A stretch of 64,000 nt of DNA from Margaritifera margaritifera (GCA_029931535.1 JAQPZY010001660.1:2877001-2941000), one strand, 5' to 3'. Positions 33,889 to 46,200 are shown, numbered from the stretch's first letter. Notes: generated by a model from the sequence alone, not told the origin. Numbers and translations are program-made.

Positions 33889-33984
33889 TAAAGTGGACAT
33901 CTCCCCTCAAATGGTGAGTAGTTTACATTTTTCCTCTGTTTTTGATCAGTTTAACATCAGCCGACCCACCTAACTGACAAATTC

Positions 33985-34087
33985 AGCTATATAATAGTGA
34001 TGGGTAAATGTATTGCTGCTATTAAAATGTAGTTTTTTGGGGGGTAAAACTAATTTTAATTATGCAATACTTACCCATCACTATTAT
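33985..34087 (+). repeat. Internal complementary region of DIRS copy 2
   Basis: 33985-34027 is the exact reverse complement of the left end 27558-27600. 34028-34087 continues as the reverse complement of the right end 34279-34337. The junction between these two halves defines both element ends to the base. Confidence 0.95.
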
Positions 34088-34130
34088 CAAATGCCCGCCT
34101 CCCACCCCGCTCTGATGCCCTGGCGTAATT

Positions 34131-34337
34131 TCGTCTATGAAAAAGATGAATGTTTGCGCAGGCGCAGAGAGATGCACGGGCGTGACGTGGCTTGTTGACA
34201 AATTCTCCACTTTAAGTGGGAGAATGTTTTCACATCGAACGGACGAGTTTTTCGACACGAAAAAGGAATAAAGCTATATAATAGTGATGGGTAAGTATTG
34301 CATAATTAAAATTAGTTTTACCCCCCAAAAAACTACA
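34131..34337 (-). repeat. Right inverted terminal repeat of DIRS copy 2
   Basis: 34131-34295 is the inverse of the left ITR. It holds AATAAA at 34267-34272, a possible polyadenylation signal. The last ~40 bases, ending CCCCCCAAAAAACTACA, are specific to the right end. Confidence 0.9.
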
Positions 34338-34411
34338 TTTTACTTTCATATGTTTCCTCAACTTTCTGTGATCTACATAATACATTACTCTTTTATTTTA
34401 ATGCTGTAATA

Positions 34412-34830
34412 ATGCTGTAAAAATGAGCCATAGAGAACACTGCCTAATAGTGAGACCACCTTATAATGAAGTACATAATATAGTATTCCTTTATCAAAAA
34501 GCTGTAAATAGAAGCCAAAGAGTAAACTGTCTTATAGTGAGACCACCTTATAATGAAGTACATGAGACAGTACTCCCTCATTATAATGCTGTCCATGGGA
34601 GACATAGAGTCTACCACCTTAGAGTGAGAACAACTTATAATGAAGTACATGATGCAGTACTCCCTCATTATAATACTGTCCATGGGAGCCACAGTATACT
34701 GCCTTATAGTGAGACTACCTTATAATGTAGTATATAATGCATATAATTGCACTCCCACTTAATGAAATGGGATCCATGACCATACTCGCCTTATAACAGG
34801 AGCCATGTTGAAATGAAGGGCCTTATATTG
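34412..34830. repeat. Tandem array, ~91 bp unit, about four to five units
   Basis: Units share GTGAGACCACCTTATAATGA, CAGTACTCCCTCATTATAAT and CTGTCCATGGGAG. Later units are shorter and diverged. Related single units occur near 27025-27150 and 60570-60860. Confidence 0.85.
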
Positions 34831-35810
34831 AGGAAGTGCCATATGAAGTGTGAATGTTTTCTCTCTCAAGTTTCTAATGTACAGCCTACTTTATTTACAT
34901 ATTTCACATTCATATTTGAAACCCAAAGTATTTTGCCATATGATGGAAAATAATTTTAATTTCTTTGCTGTACCAGTACATGTTGTTTATCACACAACAC
35001 TCAGAATAATAAACAGATATGCTGCTATGATATTTTTGTGACCAGTTGAGCATGGTCCATATTGTCAATATTGGATACAGTCAGATGTGGCATAAACTTT
35101 GCAAAAATTATAAAATGAAAAAGAACAAAAAAGCATTTCTAGATAGTGTGATTTTTAACAAATTTTATTAATTGTTTTTGCTAGGATAAATCATAAAATG
35201 CCACAGTGAGACATCTCTAGTAATACTAACTTTAAATCCACTCTACCCCAATGGGTAACATTCTAGTAATACTAACTTCAAATCCACTCTACCCAATGGG
35301 TAACATTCTGTTTGATGTGTGGCATATTTCTTTTATACTGTGTACTTTTAATTGATTGAGGGTATTGTCATGAAAGAAAGAAATGAAAAACTCTATATAC
35401 CAATGTTTTATCTTGATACATCCATAAATGTGAACCTCTCGGATGGGAGGGTTTCCTCCCAAGATGAGGGGTGTCTCCTGTCCCTCCCATCTCTCACTGA
35501 AATCTCCATTTTTTTTTCTTTTCTCACAATGCTTTTAGTGTAGTATATTTATGGCAATACTGCCTGCGATCACACGACTGTGAACCGGCTTAAGCAGGGC
35601 AAGACAATTCAGTTCTGATTTCAAGCAGCATAAAACAATTAAGATCCCATTGATTCTGTCGGCAGGTTTGGTTGGCTTCAATGTTTGAAATTTGTTGACA
35701 TGGATTATACTGTGTGTGATCAGACATAATTCCAAAAGGATTAGAGATTAATTGATCATGGTTGGATTACTAAAGAGCTCAATCATCAGTTTGGCTTCAT
35801 TGTTTAAAGT
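34831..35810. other. Non-coding; one ~49 bp tandem duplication
   Basis: CTAGTAATACTAACTT followed by AAATCCACTCTACCC is duplicated at 35215-35310. No recognised coding sequence is present. Confidence 0.5.
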
Positions 35811-35817
35811 TTGCTGA

Positions 35818-36250
35818 GATGTCTAAGCGTGCATTATCTCCCAGTTCTAAAACACCACAAACTAAGCAACCGAAATATCACAAGATTTAATGATGGATGG
35901 AAACAGGAATTTCAGTGGTTGGAATCAAGTTCAAATGACAGGAATATGCTTTCTGCCTTTCCCGTGAAGCTGATTTTAACATCTGCTATGGTGGCAAGAA
36001 TGATATTACGCATCATGCAGCATATTAAAACATATTAAACCCGACAACAAATACACCATTACTGAAATCCTTGTTCGCAGAATATGTATCAAATGTGGAT
36101 AAAAATATACGTGCCAAGACAATGTTTGCCAACTTTTTAGCCGAACATAATCTCCCATTTACGGTAGCTGATCATTTTTGAGATCTAGTCAAAATAATGT
36201 TCCCTGACACAAAAATCACACAGAAGTTCTCATACAAATAGACAAAAAAT
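35818..36250 (+). pseudogene. hAT-like transposase N-terminal fragment
   Basis: Starting from ATG at 35819 the frame reads MSKRALSPSSKTPQTKQPKY. After a one-base shift comes FNDGWKQEFQWLE, then further shifts lead to DNKYTITEILVRRICIKCG and, near 36126, MFANFLAEHNLPFTVADHF and MFPDTKITQKFSYK. The final blocks match the remnant at 23805-24104 and the region that follows the BED finger in this hAT group. Several frameshifts and stops make it dead. No inverted repeats were identified around it. Confidence 0.65.
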
Positions 36251-36624
36251 ACTCACATAGTGACTCAAGCTTTGGGTCCTTATTGTGATATAGAAAAAAG
36301 TTTAAGACGTGTGCCACAATGAAAAATTTGCCAATGAAAATCCACCCTCTTTTGAAGTCAAAACTCCTGACCAAATTTTGCTAATCTCCTGATTTGTCCA
36401 TAGCTGACTTCTCAGTTCTGTCACATGTATGCACATCAAACACAAAGTACATGTACACTTATTTGATAAATTCTTTCAAAGGGGGGAGGGGGGACAAATT
36501 GTTTTGTGAGGTTTGAAAACTCTTTTTCAAATGCCATTGAGCTTTACATTGTGTCATGCTTGTTTAGAATGTATTGCAGATGATCTGTCTGAATTGTTGG
36601 TGGGAGGGGGGTTGTTGGTTTTAA

Positions 36625-36800
36625 CTGCACTTTAAACACATTATTTGACTATATCATGTCGAGGAAATTGGGGCTAAGTGCCTTTCCTAGGGACACACCA
36701 AGGCAGCCAACCCAGGCTGGCCTGGATGGGCATCAAACCTGCAACCCTTGGATTATGAGTCCAATGCTTTACCAACTGAGTTACTGGTACCATAACTCCC
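36625..36800 (-). mobile_element. tRNA-derived SINE, type 2
   Basis: On the minus strand it starts with GTAACTCAGTTGGTAAAGCA and an anticodon-loop-like GGACTCATAATCC, then GGGTTGCAGGTTTGATGCCC (box B-like). A non-tRNA body with CTAGGAAAGGCACTTAGCC follows. A related copy lies at 51765-51945. The CAT loop suggests an Ile/Met-type tRNA ancestor. Confidence 0.7.
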
Positions 36801-37359
36801 TGCCTTGATTTGTGGTTATGTTATTGTTTTTATTATTAGAAACCAGACAATTCATGTTGATTAACCTGAAGATTATATGCAACAGAAAATGGAAGATAGG
36901 GTTAGATAAATATTATTTTTAAAGCACCCAGCAGTATCACTGCTTTGCCCATCTACTTAATCTGATCCAATCAAATTATCATTGCCCTTTTTCCCTTACT
37001 AGGTTGTTTGGATCACATGATCATATGACCTATGACATTGAGGAAAATGTAGATTGCAAGATTTTGGATCACGGTACCAAGCAGTATGAGAAATGGCCAG
37101 AAAAAAGTCCATTTGGTAAATACTGTATTTTTGGCTTGAGTGTTGGCTTAATGAGACAAAATGTATATTAATTGTGATGAGAAAATAAATCATTTTCCTA
37201 TTAATTTTATGCAGGTAGGGCTCAATGTAAGGTCTCTTAACTTTTCAAGACCTGTTAGTAAGTGGATGCCCTATGCAGCATCCTTGCGGTTTTGGCAAAT
37301 TCCAACTTTTCAGTAGGGAATGGGTTGAGGCCTCCCACCCCAACATAACTATCTAAATA

Positions 37360-37905
37360 TATGACATGGATTGGGAAGGTCAGAGAAGACTCGGACTATA
37401 TGGCCCCCTGAGTACTTATTCTCCTGACTTTGGTTTCCACAAGATAACTTCACCAAAATTGTCTGGATTTCAACCATATATGGCATGTGACTTGAGACTG
37501 ATGACACATTGAGTAATTTTGATTTCCAGAAATCCACAACATCGTTTACAGGAGTTATGGCCGCTGATATCCCATCCTAATGAGTTTGGTTTCTACAGTA
37601 TAACTTTACTAAGCTTTTGTTGCATTTCAATCAAATTTGGCACACAGCTTCATATTGAAGAGGCCTTGAATGAGTTTAATATAAAGTGTTCCACATGACT
37701 GCCAGTCCTCCAAACTTTACTTTCTGCAACATAACTTTACCAAGGAATATTGCATTTCAACATATCATTCACCTTTATATTAAACTGGATCTTCAGCATT
37801 CCAGATCATCATTTCAAAGAGTTATGCCCCCTGAATACCTATCTTCTCCAAGCTTAGATTTACCAACAGAAGTTCTTCTGTTTAAGGCCCAACCAAGCAA
37901 ATTTA
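37360..37905. repeat. Degenerate tandem repeat, ~180 bp unit, about three units
   Basis: Phrases ATAACTTTACCAA, GGATTTCAACCAT, GAGTTATGCCCCCTGAATAC and variants recur. Such GAGTTATGCC-type repeats are frequent in mollusc sequences in my experience, a weak organism clue. Confidence 0.6.
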
Positions 37906-38555
37906 GAGAGCAATACCTTTTGTGATGTACCCATCACTACTAGCTCTAAGTCGTTTAAACAATGGCCTAAAATAGCTACCACACCATGAACTTTACAGGA
38001 CCAAGTTCAGAAAGGCATGCAATAATTTAACACCTTTCTCTGACATTAGCTGTGATTGCAGATAATGGTTTCTTTTACTGTGACATTTTATGGAGAATTA
38101 CCAGGTTACAATTACTATCCCCACAGATAAATAAATACATTAATGAGTCTGGGTCAAAAGAAAGCAATAAAACAAAGGAAGTTATTAGGCTTTGTTATGT
38201 CAGAGGCTTGTTCAGAAATTGTTCCAGGGCTTGAAAAATTGATCTAACTACTCTTTTTAGTGGGGGGTGGTTAGAACAACAGGTTTTGTCTTCATAAGCA
38301 GCAAATGCTTATATTATGGTCTTTTTATTAGCAGAACAAGTAGCAGGTTAAAAAATTAAACAGTTTGGACACCATGTTCAGAGTGATGAACAGTATATAT
38401 AAATGAACATTATTTGCATTTAGCTGATTGGCCATCAGCAAGTATATTCATATACATTTAAGTTTGTTTACAAAAATTTATGGTGGCACGTTTAATATGT
38501 ACAGTAAAACAAATCTATCAGATGCGCAAACATTCAATCAATACTAAAGATATAT
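37906..38555. other. Non-coding, no feature supported
   Basis: No motif-bearing frame and no clear repeat was seen. Confidence 0.4.
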
Positions 38556-38559
38556 ACTT

Positions 38560-38700
38560 ACATATACATACACACATTCCAATTCACACTCGTACATGCA
38601 TGTATACACTTACACATTATATATGTATATACATATATCCATACACACAACATACACATATATACATATACACACATACACATAATATGCACACATATAT
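38560..38700. repeat. CA/TA-rich microsatellite (left of Tigger-like insertion)
   Basis: Short mixed blocks such as ACACACATACACATA continue as similar sequence after 39651, showing that the element at 38702 inserted into the microsatellite. Confidence 0.75.
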
Positions 38701-38701
38701 A

Positions 38702-39649
38702 CAGAGGAACCTCGTTAATCCAAACTCCATTCATCCGGAAACCTCGTTATCCAGACATAGTTCAATGGGAACGGAATTCCTAAACATTAATTTGCTCCGT
38801 TAATCAAGAAATCCGCGTTCCGGATCCAGAAATCAAAATGTGGGACCAAGGTGTAAAATTACTATAAAACTTGCCTCGATAATCCGGAAATAACCTGTCC
38901 AAAAATAAGAAAATCGAAGAAACATATGAAAATCCAGTCAGTGGGATAACACAGATTCACTTACGCAAATTTGGAGGTGTGTCATTGTATCAATCTCTGA
39001 TAGGTCAAATTTTAGTAACACATTAAAGTTATAAATTGCACATGTGATCATGCGTGTGGAAAAACATCAAGTATAGTGACCGTATTGTAACCAGCGATTG
39101 TATAAACTAGGTCTGTTTTTGCTAGTTGCCGACTGGGGTGTTAATAATTAAATAAACTCACAGTTTGTTGATGGCTGTACAAATAAAGTTGATTGATTTA
39201 ACCTGTGGACAGTATAGGGCTTCATTTCAGAATAAAAAACGACATAAATTATCAGCTCATTAGCAGCTGTAACAGTTGTAAAATACGACTTATAAAAATG
39301 ATATCAGTTTGTATTTGTATTTTTTACATTATTAGGGCAACACAATCAAGCAAGCGTAGATGAGTAGAGATACCGGCCAGCATAAAAAAGAAGATTTGCC
39401 AGTACAAAGAAGATCATCCAATAGTTACCATTCAAGATATCCGCCAGCATATTATAGCTGACTCATCCTTAGACATTGGTAAGTCGACAATTGCGGACAG
39501 CTAGCTAATACAGGTACATGTACAAGTACATGTATACGGTATGATGACATCGTAAAATAAAAATGTGCGTGATTCAATTATCTGAATAACTCATTAATCC
39601 GGACATATTCACTGGGAATGAATGTGTATGGATTAATGAGGTTCCTCTG
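38702..39649 (+). mobile_element. pogo/Tigger-like DNA transposon remnant
   Basis: Terminal inverted repeats start CAGAGGAACCTCGTTAATCC and match the other end in 19 of 20 positions. TA flanks both ends (38700-38701, 39650-39651). At about 39349-39510 the + strand encodes a CENP-B-like helix-turn-helix remnant reading IPASIKKKICQYKEDHP and IGKSTIAD, with one stop before it. The DDE catalytic domain is absent, so this is an internally deleted, non-autonomous copy. Confidence 0.8.
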
Positions 39650-39719
39650 TACATACACTTATATAGACATGTACATAAACATACATACCTGCATGCATGT
39701 GTACATGGAGAATGATACA

Positions 39720-40020
39720 AAGTAAGTATACAACACATTAATGTGTCACCTGTAAAATACACCAGAATATGTTTGTTCAATCACATGTGTCTGCTTATAT
39801 ACAATCTTTTTCAGGAGAAAACAAAAAGAGTCATCAATATATAAGCAGTATTCTAATTGCTTTTCTTAGTAGTATCATAAGAACATTATACATGAAATAC
39901 GAGAGATCGTAATGCATGTATTAAACAATGAAATGGAGATGAGATGAAAGTAAAAGTGAACTTAAGAAAAATAATAATATTTAATAACAAATTAATTAAA
40001 TCATTGAATTTTTATGTTAT
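39720..40020. other. Non-coding, no feature supported
   Basis: This AT-rich stretch lies between the microsatellite and the end of the LINE and includes the likely LINE 3' UTR near 39950-40021. Confidence 0.4.
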
Positions 40021-40021
40021 T

Positions 40022-40196
40022 TTAAGTAGCATTCATAATATTATTATGTTCAATTAGTGCTCTATGAATATAATTTCGCAGATTTCTAACATCGGTAGAT
40101 TTCGTGGAATTTAGTAATTTAATAAATTTCAACATACTCTGGCCTTTCCAAAAATAAGAGTTTATATACTTCTTTCTTAGCAGCAAATAACATTGG
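40022..40196 (-). pseudogene. LINE family A, C-terminal end (beyond DIRS copy 3)
   Basis: The minus strand reads AAKKEVYKL, then after a one-base shift YINSYFWKGQSMLKFIKLLN and RNLRNYIHRAL, ending at TAA (40022-40024 complement). This is the usual end of the same LINE protein whose preceding part lies at 46470-46924. DIRS copy 3 separates the two. Confidence 0.85.
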
Positions 40197-40345
40197 TTTT
40201 AATAGCAGCAATATCTTACTCGTCGCTATTGTGCAGCTTTCACTTTTTCGTGTTGAAAAAACCTTGCCCATTCAATGTGAATATATCCTCCCAAAGAGTG
40301 GAGGATTGTCAATAAGACACAGTCCACAGAACAGTCATCTTTTTG
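40197..40345 (+). repeat. Left inverted terminal repeat of DIRS copy 3
   Basis: It matches the left ITR of copy 2 with substitutions and is inverted relative to about 46250-46415. Confidence 0.8.
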
Positions 40346-40998
40346 AAGGAGTCCATGTTAATGGACGTGTGCCAAATCTGTGACCAGGGAAAGTTTCTAA
40401 TCTTGCTAGTGCTTCACCGAATTGCGGTCTTCCTTCAACAAATATTATCTTGGTGTTACATGTATCCTCTCCATATACTATTTAACATGCTGGTAATCCC
40501 CACTTCCTTTCAGAATTGGTTCATTAATGGACCTCTTAGGTTACCACGTTGTATCCCACCCTTTAGGGATTAGGGTACACCCCTCTTGTTTTCAAAATAC
40601 AATTGGTTACAGGTAAGTCTTGTTGTTAAGTTAAAACACAACATAGGCCCTACCTCAATTAATAGGAATTCAAAATTCCCTTAATTAAATAATTGATTAA
40701 ACATCATTTCGGTGTTTTTTCTATTTCACCATTGTATTTTAAATATGACGCATGTCACGTCACATTGTTATTGTGTGTGTCTGCATTGCTACTAGAGAAC
40801 AATAATGGTTAACAACTGAACATCTTCCTTATTAAGAAAAGGAAATTCCTCATGAGTGAATCCTTGTTTACCTTGTGCAAATACACTGGGGTGTATATAG
40901 GATGCAGTACATACAAACAGGTGAGTTTCACGTGTGAAAATAATACAATACTGTTATTATTATTGTTCTCTTTTAGATAACTTTTATTTCAGAGAACA

Positions 40999-43090
40999 AT
41001 GTCACAACAGTCTGTGGGAAAGAAGGGCCCTTGGGACACTCACCCAGGCTGCCTCACATGTTCAAAGTGCACACGTAAGGATTGTTGTACTTTTTGCACA
41101 ATAAGGACTAATGAAGTCTGGAATCTAGCCGATTTCACATGTATGTATAGAGGGTGGACAAAACGTAAAACAATCCCCCTCATCATCTGAATTTTCATTT
41201 TTTTCTCTTTCAGACCCCCAAGAAGCCCACTGTAAGAAGACTAGTTCTTCAGCTCGGAAGAACACTCCCAGGTCCCAGGAGCCTACGGGACCAGTCTCTT
41301 CGGAGACAGGTAATGCCCATTCTGTAAGAGGGTATGAATGTTCGAGGATAGATCGCATCCCCCTGAAGGGAGGAGAAGTGGAATACCGCTCACGTTCACA
41401 GTAGCATGATGCTGCCTTCCACGAGGAAGGAAGTGCACCACACATCTCAGGATAGTGTGTCACACCTTCCTGAGAGAGAGGAGCTGCACCACACTCAACA
41501 CTTCCGGGGTAGCATGTCGCGCCCTCCCGAATTGGAGGAGCAGCACCGCACCTTGGTGAGTGATGAAGACGAACTAGGCTCTGACATATCTGTGTCGTCT
41601 GACCTATCAGTGACCAGTTCAGTCACTGGTCAATGTTTGGTGACTGGTCATTGACTGGTGACCGATCCTGTCACTAGTCAATGTCTGGAAACCTGGCACT
41701 AGTCAGTTTGTAAAAGTCACTGGTCACCAGTCAGTTCGTCAAAGTGACTGGTCAATGTATGGTGACCAGTCACTTTGTCCCATGACCAGTCATCTTGTAC
41801 CAGCCACCGGTCATCTCGTACCAGCCACCAGTCATCTCGTACCAGTCGCTGACATTACACCGGTCATTACTCAGAGGCCTCATAATAATAGGATAGGGAT
41901 CAGATCAAGTTCCCCTCTCCCCACTTTACCATCACACCTGGTACAGGATTGGGAGTCTGCCCAGCAGGTCCAGACTAGGGAAGGGGACCAAATCAGTATG
42001 CCCCCTTTTCCTATTATCCCAATGAAACCATATGGGATGTCACAAAGGGCCCTCCACCTCAGGGTAAGTGGTCCATTATGCCTCTTTGGGCTACTATATC
42101 CTGGACCCAGAATAGAGGTGATGCCATGGCTCGTGTCCCGCTATAATCTCTTTGTCAGGTGGCCTCTACTAGTAAGGCTGGAGGCATAACATCATCCAGG
42201 AAAGACAAGTGGTCTCATCTTCATCCTGGAACTTCTAGAACACAAAGAGCCTATACTAACCAAGACAAACAAGTATGGATGACACAAGTGCTCCTATGTC
42301 ACTTCCACTGATCGGAGTGTTCTAGATGATGATGGCTTATCTATCCTCGTCAACTCCAGTTAGTTTGAGGTATAAACAGCTCATTTGATGTATCCTATCA
42401 GGCCCACCAATTCCTCTCAGTTGGATGAGGAGGAGATCAGGTCCTTTGATAAGGCAGTAAATGAAGTTAACTGCCTCTAACCTGTGGACTTGTGCCCGAA
42501 ACCATCTGGCAGACAGCCCAAGAAAATGCTTTCCACAACCAGATATCTTGCTTTGTCCTCATTCCTCTGTGATTGAGGAAATATCACAGAGGTTTTGTGG
42601 CCCATTAAACCTCCCCAGTTGGATGCAGGTGCATCCCAAGTGGGTTGTTCAACTGGAGCCTGGATACACCTTCCCATTAAAAGAACTGAAGCTATTGAGC
42701 AGAAAGTCCAGATTCTGGTCACCATAGCTTCTCGTGCTGACCTCTTTTCAGCTACTTTGTTTATTATTCTGAAGGAGGCCACTTTAATCCCAGCCAAATT
42801 ACATCACGTGCTGGAAGCTGTGGCCAAGACATCCTGGCATTCACTTTCCGTTGCAATGGCTTTATCGGCGGAACTTCTGCACATCAGCCGTGACATTGTG
42901 CTGGACTCCTCAAAAGTCTTACTTGACCACAGTAAAGACCTTCTAGGGCTGCTCTGTTGGAAGCCGAGTCCCTCTTCAAAGGACTTATACCTACTGTGGC
43001 TTCACAAGATTAGAAGGATCATCAACATAGATCCGTCACACCCTCTTCTGGCCCATCTCAATCGGTCAGCAAGCCTACTAATGTGAATCG
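40999..43090 (+). pseudogene. Gag-like region of DIRS copy 3, broken
   Basis: The start (40999-41190) keeps the Cys-rich block: CLTCSKC, CCTFC and TNEVWNLAD. A splice-acceptor-like CTCTTTCAG ends at 41213, where copy 2 has TTTTCTTTTACAG. The minisatellite counterpart (41580-41860) now reads as CTGGTCA and ACCAGTC repeats instead of ACCGGT. The C-terminal part is readable at 42595-43000. Frameshifts occur in each section, so no full protein is encoded. Confidence 0.8.
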
Positions 43091-43244
43091 CCCCTGGGGC
43101 CATCCACTAAATTTTTCAAACAGATGCAGCTACAGTCTGATGCACAACCTCAATAAGACCTCCTCCTCGTCATCGGGTTCACGGCGTGGAAATCGCCAAA
43201 TAATCTCTAGGAGGAAGTTCTCTAACCCTCCATTCTTTCTTTTC

Positions 43245-44870
43245 TGATGCCTGGTCAAGCATCACGGATGATGGGTGGGTCCTTTCTATTGTGAGCAAGG
43301 GTTACCGACTTCAGTTTTGGGAACAATCCCCTCTATCAAGGACTCCCACATTTTTTCACCAGTCCAGTCTGGTGAAATTAAGGGAAAAGGTGCACACCAT
43401 TTTGCAGAAAAGGGTAGCTTAGAGGGTCCTGAATGGTCAGTCTCCTGCCTTCTACTCCTGAATATTCCTGGTCACCAAACGGGAAATCTCGTATCATGAT
43501 CAATATCTTCCCATTAAACCGGTTTCTTCTGGAGGAACATTTTAAGATGGAGACCACTTTCTCAATCTGGAATGCAATGCATCCATCAGATTGGGTGGTC
43601 TCCATCGACCTTCAGGATGCCTATTTGCACATCCCGATATTTCCTCCACTTCGAAAGTACCTCCAGTTTTGCTTGGACCGGGAAGTTTTTCAATTCCAGG
43701 TTCTGCCATTCAGAATCACTTCTGCACCCAGAGTACTCACCCGAGTTATGGGAGTAATAATGTCTAATCTCTGATTACTGGGAACCCTGATTCCCCAGTA
43801 CTTTGATGAGTGGCTGATCCACAATGTTCAGGAGAGTCCCTCCATCAGAATCTGTTTCATTGTTGGTCCACAGTTACTCGGTTGGATCCCAACCTCAAAA
43901 GTCATAGCTCGTTCCAACTTAGGACTTTGTTTAAGTGGGAATGAACTTCCTCGTGAACCAGAACTTAGTCCTGGTCCCACGGGATTGCATAGATCGAATC
44001 CTGGCACTTCTAGAGTCTCTTTGAACAAAAACATCATTGTCTGCTCACCTTTACCTATCCCTGCTGGGAACCTTGAACGCCACTGCGGATCGGGTTCTCT
44101 TGGGACGTCTCCAAATGCGCCCTCTGCAGTTTCTCCATCTTTTTGCTGACATGTCAGATTCTGGTTGGGGCGCTCATTAGTGCCAGAGGGCATAATTGTC
44201 CAGGGTCATTGGACTCTGGACAAACCGTCCCTCCACATCAACAATCTAGAAATGAAAGCTGTATTTCTAGCTTTGTAAGGGTGCATCGACAGAGTAAGGG
44301 GCCAATGTGTCATGGCCTCCACCAACAACACGTCCGTCGTTCCGTATCTCCCAGGAGGCTCACATGCCCCTTCTCTTGTGTGGAGGTTTGGAACCTCCTT
44401 TACTGTGTGCCATGGATGGGATTACCCTCCAAGCCAGCCACATTCCTCATAAAATGTGCCACATTCTTGGGAAAAAGAACATATTAGCAGACAGCCTGTC
44501 CAGGTCGGGCAAAACAATCCTCACAGAATGGTCTCTTCACTGCTCCGTAATAGAGTCCCTTTTCTCACTATGGGAAAAGCCTCTTGTGGACTTGTTTGCG
44601 ACCAGGCTCAACAACAGACTTCCCTTGTACGTTTCTCCAGTCCTGGACCAAAGAGCATGGGCAGTATACACATTGAGCTTCCAGAGGGATCATCTGTTCG
44701 TATATGCCTCCCACCATTCTGACTGCTACCCCAAGTTCTGCAAAAGTTGGAACTTCCACTGCCTATATCATTCTCATAGCCCCACTGTGGCACCACGATT
44801 ATGGTTCAGTGATCTTCTAGACTTGTTGATAGATCAACCCAGGTCTCTACCTCACAGGAGGGATCTATTG
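43245..44870 (+). pseudogene. RT / RNase H / MT-position region of DIRS copy 3, broken
   Basis: RT is readable at 43433-43774, with SIDLQDAYLHIPI intact. A stop follows at 43772, and the active-site box reads Y-F-D-E (43799-43810), so the second catalytic aspartate is lost. About 165 bp are missing before the RNase H block at 44141, which reads LFADMSDSGWGAH then a stop. The later RNase H (NNLEMKAV, LGKKNILADSLSR) and MT-position pieces are recognisable to 44830, with a frameshift near 44715. Confidence 0.85.
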
Positions 44871-44904
44871 CTGCAAGACAGGGGCTCCCTCCTACACAAC
44901 AGCC

Positions 44905-46006
44905 CACACATTCTCCACCTTCACGCTTGTTTCATCTCAAACGATCTATCCGCCAGAACAAGTTTTCAGGCCAGGTTGCCCGTTGCATCATTCAGGCCAG
45001 GAGAGCTTCAACATCCAAGGTCCATGATGCCATTTGGAGAATCTTCTGTGATTGGTGCAGTAGGAAACATGTTGATCCTAGATGTCCCTCAGTGACTTCC
45101 GTTGCTGACTTCTTTTTGTTCCTTTTTGAGAACAAAAGATGTTCAGTATTGACTATCAAGGGCTAGAGAGCTGCCATTTCCAATACACTTAAATTCTCTC
45201 AGGCTCAGCAGTCGGTTCAGATTTGCACCTTGCCGATATCATTAAGTATTTGAGCTGCAGAAACCTGTCTCCCTCTCCCTTACACCCAGATGGAATGTAT
45301 CTTCTGTTTTATGGTCTTTAACCAAAACCCCCTATGAACCATTGAGTGAGGCTTCCTTTCAGGACCTCACACTTAAGACTGTGTTTTTACTCACTTTGGC
45401 ATCTGTGAGACGACACAGTGAGATTTATGCATAATCTATCGACACTGGCTGTCTCCGGTTTAATGAGCATTTAGAATCCATTTCTCTCCTTTGTGAGCCG
45501 GAATTTTTAGCAAAAATCGGTTACCTTCAGTAGCTCCTCTACCTATAGAGATTCCCAGTCTTAGTAGAATCTACTGGTGATGATCAAGATAGACTTTTAT
45601 GCCCAGTTAGGGCACAAATTTTCTATCTTAATGCCTCCAAAGGGAAAAGGAAGGTTAGGAAACATCTTTTCCCCCCTTTTAAGGGCTCCGTTGATACTCC
45701 AGCTTCCACTTTCTCACTGTGTATTGTCACCACAATCAAAAGAGCTTATCGGTCCCTTACCAATAGAGACCTTTTCTTTATAAAACTAAAAGCCAATGAG
45801 GTTCGAGCTGTCACTGCCTCATGGGCCTATCTGAATCATTCTTCCTTGGAGGATGTCATGACGGCAGCATTTTGGCAATTCCATACTACCTTCTCCTCCT
45901 TCTACCTCCGCTCATTAGCACAACAAAGCACAGGCATTTTTTCTTTGGGACCCATAGTTGCAGCACAATTAAACGTGTTGCACAGAGAGACACCAACCTT
46001 CTGCAA
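44905..46006 (+). pseudogene. Tyrosine recombinase of DIRS copy 3, broken
   Basis: The N-terminal part is open at 44927-45160. The first arginine region reads ASVRRHSEIYA then a stop (45400-45437). The H-x-x-R box reads N-E-V-R (45795-45806): the catalytic histidine is replaced by asparagine. The W and Y segment (FWQFHTTFSSFYLR, 45868-45911) is preserved. Frameshifts occur at about 45163, 45510 and 45590. Confidence 0.85.
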
Positions 46007-46096
46007 AGTGAATCTCCCTCGATAGTGAGTACTTTACATATTTCTCTGTTTTTGATCAGTTTAACACATCAACCTTCCCACCTAACTGACAAATTC

Positions 46097-46200
46097 AGCT
46101 GCACTATAGCGACAGGTAAGATATTGCTGCTAGTAAAATGTAGTTGTTTTGGAGGGGGGTAAAACTAATTTAAAATAATGCAATACTTGCCTGTCGCTAT
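46097..46200 (+). repeat. Internal complementary region of DIRS copy 3
   Basis: It is complementary to the left end (40197-40240) followed by the right end (46405-46465), with substitutions. Confidence 0.8.

Larger units (their letters stand above)
27558..34337 (+). mobile_element. DIRS-like YR retrotransposon, copy 2 (near complete)
   Basis: This 6.78 kb element carries every structural hallmark of the DIRS group. It has inverted terminal repeats, an internal complementary region made of both ends, a Gag-like start, RT, RNase H, an MT-position domain and a tyrosine recombinase. There is no integrase, no LTR and no target duplication. TTTT occurs at the first four bases and again just outside the right end (34338-34341), consistent with recombination of a circle at a 4-base core. 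The complementary region matches the ends without a visible mismatch, so the copy looks young. Coding lesions (29949 stop, 31203 insertion, minisatellite frame changes) make it non-autonomous as sequenced. Confidence 0.95.

Noticed and set aside
36640..36800. Functional tRNA gene
   Set aside because: Only the tRNA-like head of a SINE is present; stem pairing is incomplete and a SINE body follows.
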